Shown in pieces: positions 5,796-6,632 of a stretch of 6,632 bases of DNA (the stretch's first letter is position 1; each line of letters begins with the position of its first letter). The notes below the pieces were generated by a model. The model was given only the letters and a program-made list of their open reading frames with translations, ran no database searches and was not told where the DNA came from. Where the stretch lies: contig DAOUTT010000128.1 in NCBI GenBank assembly GCA_030668545.1, forward strand, positions 1-6,632, read 5' to 3'. Origin of the DNA: Anaerolineales bacterium. GTDB taxonomy: Bacteria; Chloroflexota; Anaerolineae; Anaerolineales; E44-bin32. A program made the translations under genes and the position numbers.

Positions 5796-6341
5796 GTGGT
5801 CGCCAAGCAAGTTGCAGATTTGCTTTCTTTCACTCGCGGGCTGCTTCTCATTATCTTTCCTTGGCTGGCAATGACCGGAGGCCAAGAAAGTTTGTCTTTG
5901 GCCGTCATGCTGCTTATAGCAAACTGGACCGGGGATGTATTTGACGGTGCCCTCGCTCGACGAAGCCGGATACGCTATGACTCCTGGATAGGCGATCATG
6001 ACCTCGAAATCGATATGGTGGTTGCGCTTGGCTTGTTGATTTACACAATAGCCACCGGCTATGTGCAACTGACAGTCGGCGTGATCTATATCCTGATATG
6101 GGCTATATACTTCTGGCGGGTAGGGATCCCCCGCACAATGGGGATGCTTTTCCAGGCTCCAATCTACGGTTGGTTCATCTATGTTTCTCTCAAATACACA
6201 CCATCGGCGGGTTTATGGCTAGTAGCCTGGCTCCTCGCAGCCGTTATTCTCACATGGCCGCGGTTTCCGCGAGAGGTGGTGCCGGGCTTCCTGAACGGGG
6301 TGAAGGAGAACTTCGCATCAGGCGAACGTTGTAATGGATAG
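5796..6341 (+). CDS. CDP-alcohol phosphatidyltransferase family protein
   Basis: A 181-residue membrane enzyme from the preferred GTG start. The family joins a CDP-linked lipid or alcohol to a second alcohol, making phospholipid head groups at the membrane. The N-terminus VADLLSFTRGLLL matches the usual opening helix. The signature is visible at residues 47-73: D47, D50-G51, A54-R55, G66, D69 and D73, the four aspartates that bind the metals and the CDP group. Compared with the classic D-x2-DG-x2-AR-x8-G-x3-D-x3-D, one extra residue separates AR from the third aspartate and the glycine is shifted, giving GDHDLEID. About five or six hydrophobic segments follow or surround the motif. The substrate cannot be told from the sequence. 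It is divergent from the 7-TM gene and convergent with the partial gene at the right edge. At 184-185 codons maximum it is a little short but not truncated for the family. Confidence 0.78.
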   Translation: MVAKQVADLLSFTRGLLLIIFPWLAMTGGQESLSLAVMLLIANWTGDVFDGALARRSRIRYDSWIGDHDLEIDMVVALGLLIYTIATGYVQLTVGVIYILIWAIYFWRVGIPRTMGMLFQAPIYGWFIYVSLKYTPSAGLWLVAWLLAAVILTWPRFPREVVPGFLNGVKENFASGERCNG

Positions 6342-6345
6342 GCGA

Positions 6346-6370
6346 GGCAGTTTCTTGTATCCAAATTGCC
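6346..6370 (+). terminator. Hairpin between convergent genes
   Basis: GGCAGTTT (6346-6353) pairs with AAATTGCC (6363-6370) around a nine-base loop, with one G-U wobble in plus-strand RNA. It starts five bases after the phosphatidyltransferase stop and fills the 35-bp gap before the convergent partial gene. No strong U-tract follows, so termination is only suggested by position. Confidence 0.35.
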
Positions 6371-6376
6371 GTAGAT

Positions 6377-6632
6377 TTAGATCATCTCATGTGCGCGCTC
6401 GACCATTATCCTCTTGAACGGTTTCAGACGTTTTAAGATGCCGAACAATGGCACGGGGACAATCTCCTGGTTTGCGCGCCGTTCGGTGGATCGCCGGATA
6501 TGCCCTAGGGTCGCTAGCTCACGTCCTGCCTGTTCATAAGCCCCGTACACATCGATTATCCTGGGAACACGTCTTTCGCGTTCTGGGTCCAGGCCATGCC
6601 CCGACAGGTGTCCACCGTTGCGTACGAGCACG
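6377..6632 (-). CDS. Unrecognised protein, C-terminal part (runs off right edge)
   Basis: An open minus-strand frame enters from the right edge and ends at a TAA (6377-6379), giving about 84 C-terminal residues. It is soluble in character and rich in arginine, with RNGGHLSGHGLD near its visible start, a probable helix DVYGAYEQAGRELATLG in the middle and a basic amphipathic end (LKRLKPFKRIMVERAHEMI). The GTG at 6631 is probably an internal valine, since the frame stays open to the edge. I do not recognise the family and give no function. Its stop lies 35 bp from the convergent phosphatidyltransferase gene, which fits a real gene end. Confidence 0.55.
   Translation of the reverse strand, partial: VLVRNGGHLSGHGLDPERERRVPRIIDVYGAYEQAGRELATLGHIRRSTERRANQEIVPVPLFGILKRLKPFKRIMVERAHEMI

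Noticed and set aside
5642..5944. A plus-strand frame of 100 codons overlapping the phosphatidyltransferase start
   Set aside because: It overlaps a gene with a clear catalytic signature in another frame, and its composition is not protein-like beyond the start of that gene.

Overview
The window is a compact stretch of bacterial chromosome, roughly half G+C, with short intergenic gaps. Nothing points to a mobile element, CRISPR array, rRNA or tRNA. The gene set is a heme O synthase, a heme-copper-oxidase-like membrane protein, a SUMF1-domain lipoprotein and a Crp/Fnr regulator without iron-sulfur cysteines. That suggests a respiring environmental bacterium. A Chloroflexota-like lineage is a guess from general resemblance only, and the sequence alone does not fix it.

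Left block (1-3680), all on the minus strand, read from right to left: a 12-helix membrane protein resembling subunit I of heme-copper oxidases (2205-3674), a lipoprotein with a formylglycine-generating-enzyme-like (SUMF1) domain (1245-2144), protoheme IX farnesyltransferase CtaB (254-1150), and the start of a small polytopic membrane protein (1-254) whose ATG overlaps the ctaB stop by one base. Gaps of 60 bp, 97 bp and a 1-bp overlap, all in one direction, suggest one operon. In front of it lies a perfect CRP-type palindrome (3717-3734).

Middle block: a Crp/Fnr-family regulator (3857-4576, minus) sits just upstream of that operon and is the obvious candidate to bind the palindrome. A 345-bp gap (4577-4921) follows, holding two adjacent inverted-repeat structures. 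Next is a complete 7-helix membrane protein (4922-5536, minus) with its own clear promoter. It is recognisably a paralog of the truncated protein at the left edge, so two members of one unrecognised membrane family flank the oxidase-like locus.

Right block: a CDP-alcohol phosphatidyltransferase family enzyme (5796-6341, plus) is divergent from the 7-helix gene and convergent with an unrecognised partial gene that leaves the right edge (6377-6632, minus). These two look like ordinary neighbours, not part of the respiratory locus.

The most interesting object is the oxidase-like protein. It keeps the 12-helix layout, the helix-2 histidine and a helix-10 HxH (the heme ligands of the superfamily). 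It lacks the canonical helix-6 HPEVY and helix-7 HH copper-site motifs and has an HxH at the start of helix 6 instead. Together with CtaB, a lipoprotein, a dedicated regulator and the 7-helix family it may form an undescribed heme-based membrane system. This is inference and depends on structure prediction and genome-context comparison.
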